A DNA stretch of 64,000 nucleotides from Distichodus sexfasciatus (Eukaryota > Chordata > Actinopteri > Characiformes > Distichodontidae): NCBI GenBank assembly GCA_032718565.1, contig JAVGVS010000041.1:1493501-1557500 (forward strand), written 5' to 3'. Position numbers and translations under genes: made by a program. The notes below the pieces were generated by a model. That model saw only the letters and a program-made list of their open reading frames with translations, was not told where the DNA came from and did not search any database. Positions 63,507 to 64,000 of this stretch are shown one piece after another. Positions within the stretch are counted from its first letter, which is position 1; every line of letters starts with the position of its first letter.

Positions 63507-63790
63507 GCATCCTTGTACGTATATAGTAGTGAGAACCTCCACTGACCTCTATATTACTGTATGTAAATAATACTACACGTAACCCTAAACATAACCCTAA
63601 CCATAACCTCGGTAACCAAAAGCTAATCTTTCTACACTTTTAGTTTTGCAAATAAACTTGTATTTTTTTTGTAAAAGCAGTTTAAAGAAGTGAGGACCAC
63701 TAAAAAAGTCCTCACTTCCCAAAAATGTCCTCACTCTGCTGGTTAAAAACTCATTTTGGTTCTCACTAAGTAGCAGGTACAAGAACACAC
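63507..63790. repeat. CA-repeat-linked dispersed element (type 2)
   Basis: 'tagtgagaacctccactgac', 'aaccctaaacataaccctaa', 'cttttagttttgcaaataaa', 'gtgaggaccactaaaaaagt' and 'ttttggttctcactaagtag', bracketed by CA runs and by a near-repeat of 'ctggcactgactctcaacca'. A widespread teleost repeat; class unknown. Confidence 0.6.
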
Positions 63791-63862
63791 ACACACACAC
63801 ACAGTGCCACACAAGCTTGCTGGCACTGACTCTCAACCACACACACACACACACACACTACA
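63785..63862 (+). repeat. CA microsatellites with repeated spacer
   Basis: Two CA runs around 'gtgccacacaagcttgctgg', the same spacer as near 63432. Confidence 0.75.
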
Positions 63863-64000
63863 CACAACATAAAACTAAAATGTAATGTTAAAAAATGAAT
63901 ACATCCTGTTCACCAATGTCGTTTCTCTTTTTGATCCTTTTCTTTTATTATTTGTGTTTGTTTTGTCCCATATACGCTCTCTCATATACTCCATACACTC

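Larger units (their letters stand above)
60772..64000. other. agap1 intron extending beyond the window
   Basis: No further agap1 exon is recognisable on the - strand. It contains two SINEs, a MITE relative, two GC-rich CpG-dense blocks (61845-62105, 62500-62790) and two CA-repeat-linked elements. Confidence 0.55.

Noticed and set aside
63575..63606. Telomeric repeat (CCCTAA)n
   Set aside because: Only degenerate scattered units inside a common dispersed fish repeat; not an interstitial telomere array.

Overview
This is a 64 kb stretch of vertebrate nuclear DNA. It is almost certainly teleost fish: the introns are GT-AG and range from 78 bp to about 9.5 kb, tRNA-derived SINEs and hAT-like elements of fish type are dense, CA/GA/AAT microsatellites are long, and the protein sequences match vertebrate orthologues. 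I cannot name the species.

Three protein-coding genes are supported. (1) The 3' two thirds of iqca1 (drc11), a ciliary nexin-dynein regulatory complex component with an AAA-like domain, lies on the + strand in 13 exons from 3513 to 36430; its 5' exons are upstream of the window. (2) A complete two-exon gbx2 lies on the + strand (47168-49605); this is the gastrulation brain homeobox 2 transcription factor of the midbrain-hindbrain boundary. (3) The last two coding exons of agap1, an Arf-GAP with GTPase-like, ankyrin and PH domains, lie on the - strand (60771 down to 57934), with a probable long 3' UTR running towards 54.8 kb. The orders agap1/gbx2 and gbx2/iqca1 match the human 2q37 neighbourhood as I recall it, but I find no ASB18 exons between gbx2 and iqca1.

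Layout: 1-36430 is iqca1, mostly intron, full of repeats and with several non-repetitive blocks that could be gbx2 enhancers. 36431-47167 is gene-free flanking DNA with TAAT-rich, conserved-looking blocks. 46640-47167 holds the gbx2 promoter and 5' leader, with two upstream ORFs, one ending ATGA on the gbx2 start. 49606-57933 holds the gbx2 3' UTR, simple repeats and the agap1 3' UTR. 57934-64000 is the agap1 end, with two transposons and a GA-rich tract in its last intron and CA-repeat-linked elements in the next one.

Mobile elements I could delimit by their ends include a 773-bp hAT-like element with a perfect 8-bp target duplication, a second hAT-like element ending 58 bp from an agap1 splice donor, two inverted copies of a ~640-bp terminal-inverted-repeat element about 41 kb apart, a MITE nested in a SINE with a resolved TA duplication, a foldback nested in a larger element, and at least six copies of one tRNA-derived SINE family. 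No prokaryote-type system, CRISPR array or genuine tRNA/rRNA gene was seen. The most interesting content is gene-regulatory and evolutionary rather than a new protein system.
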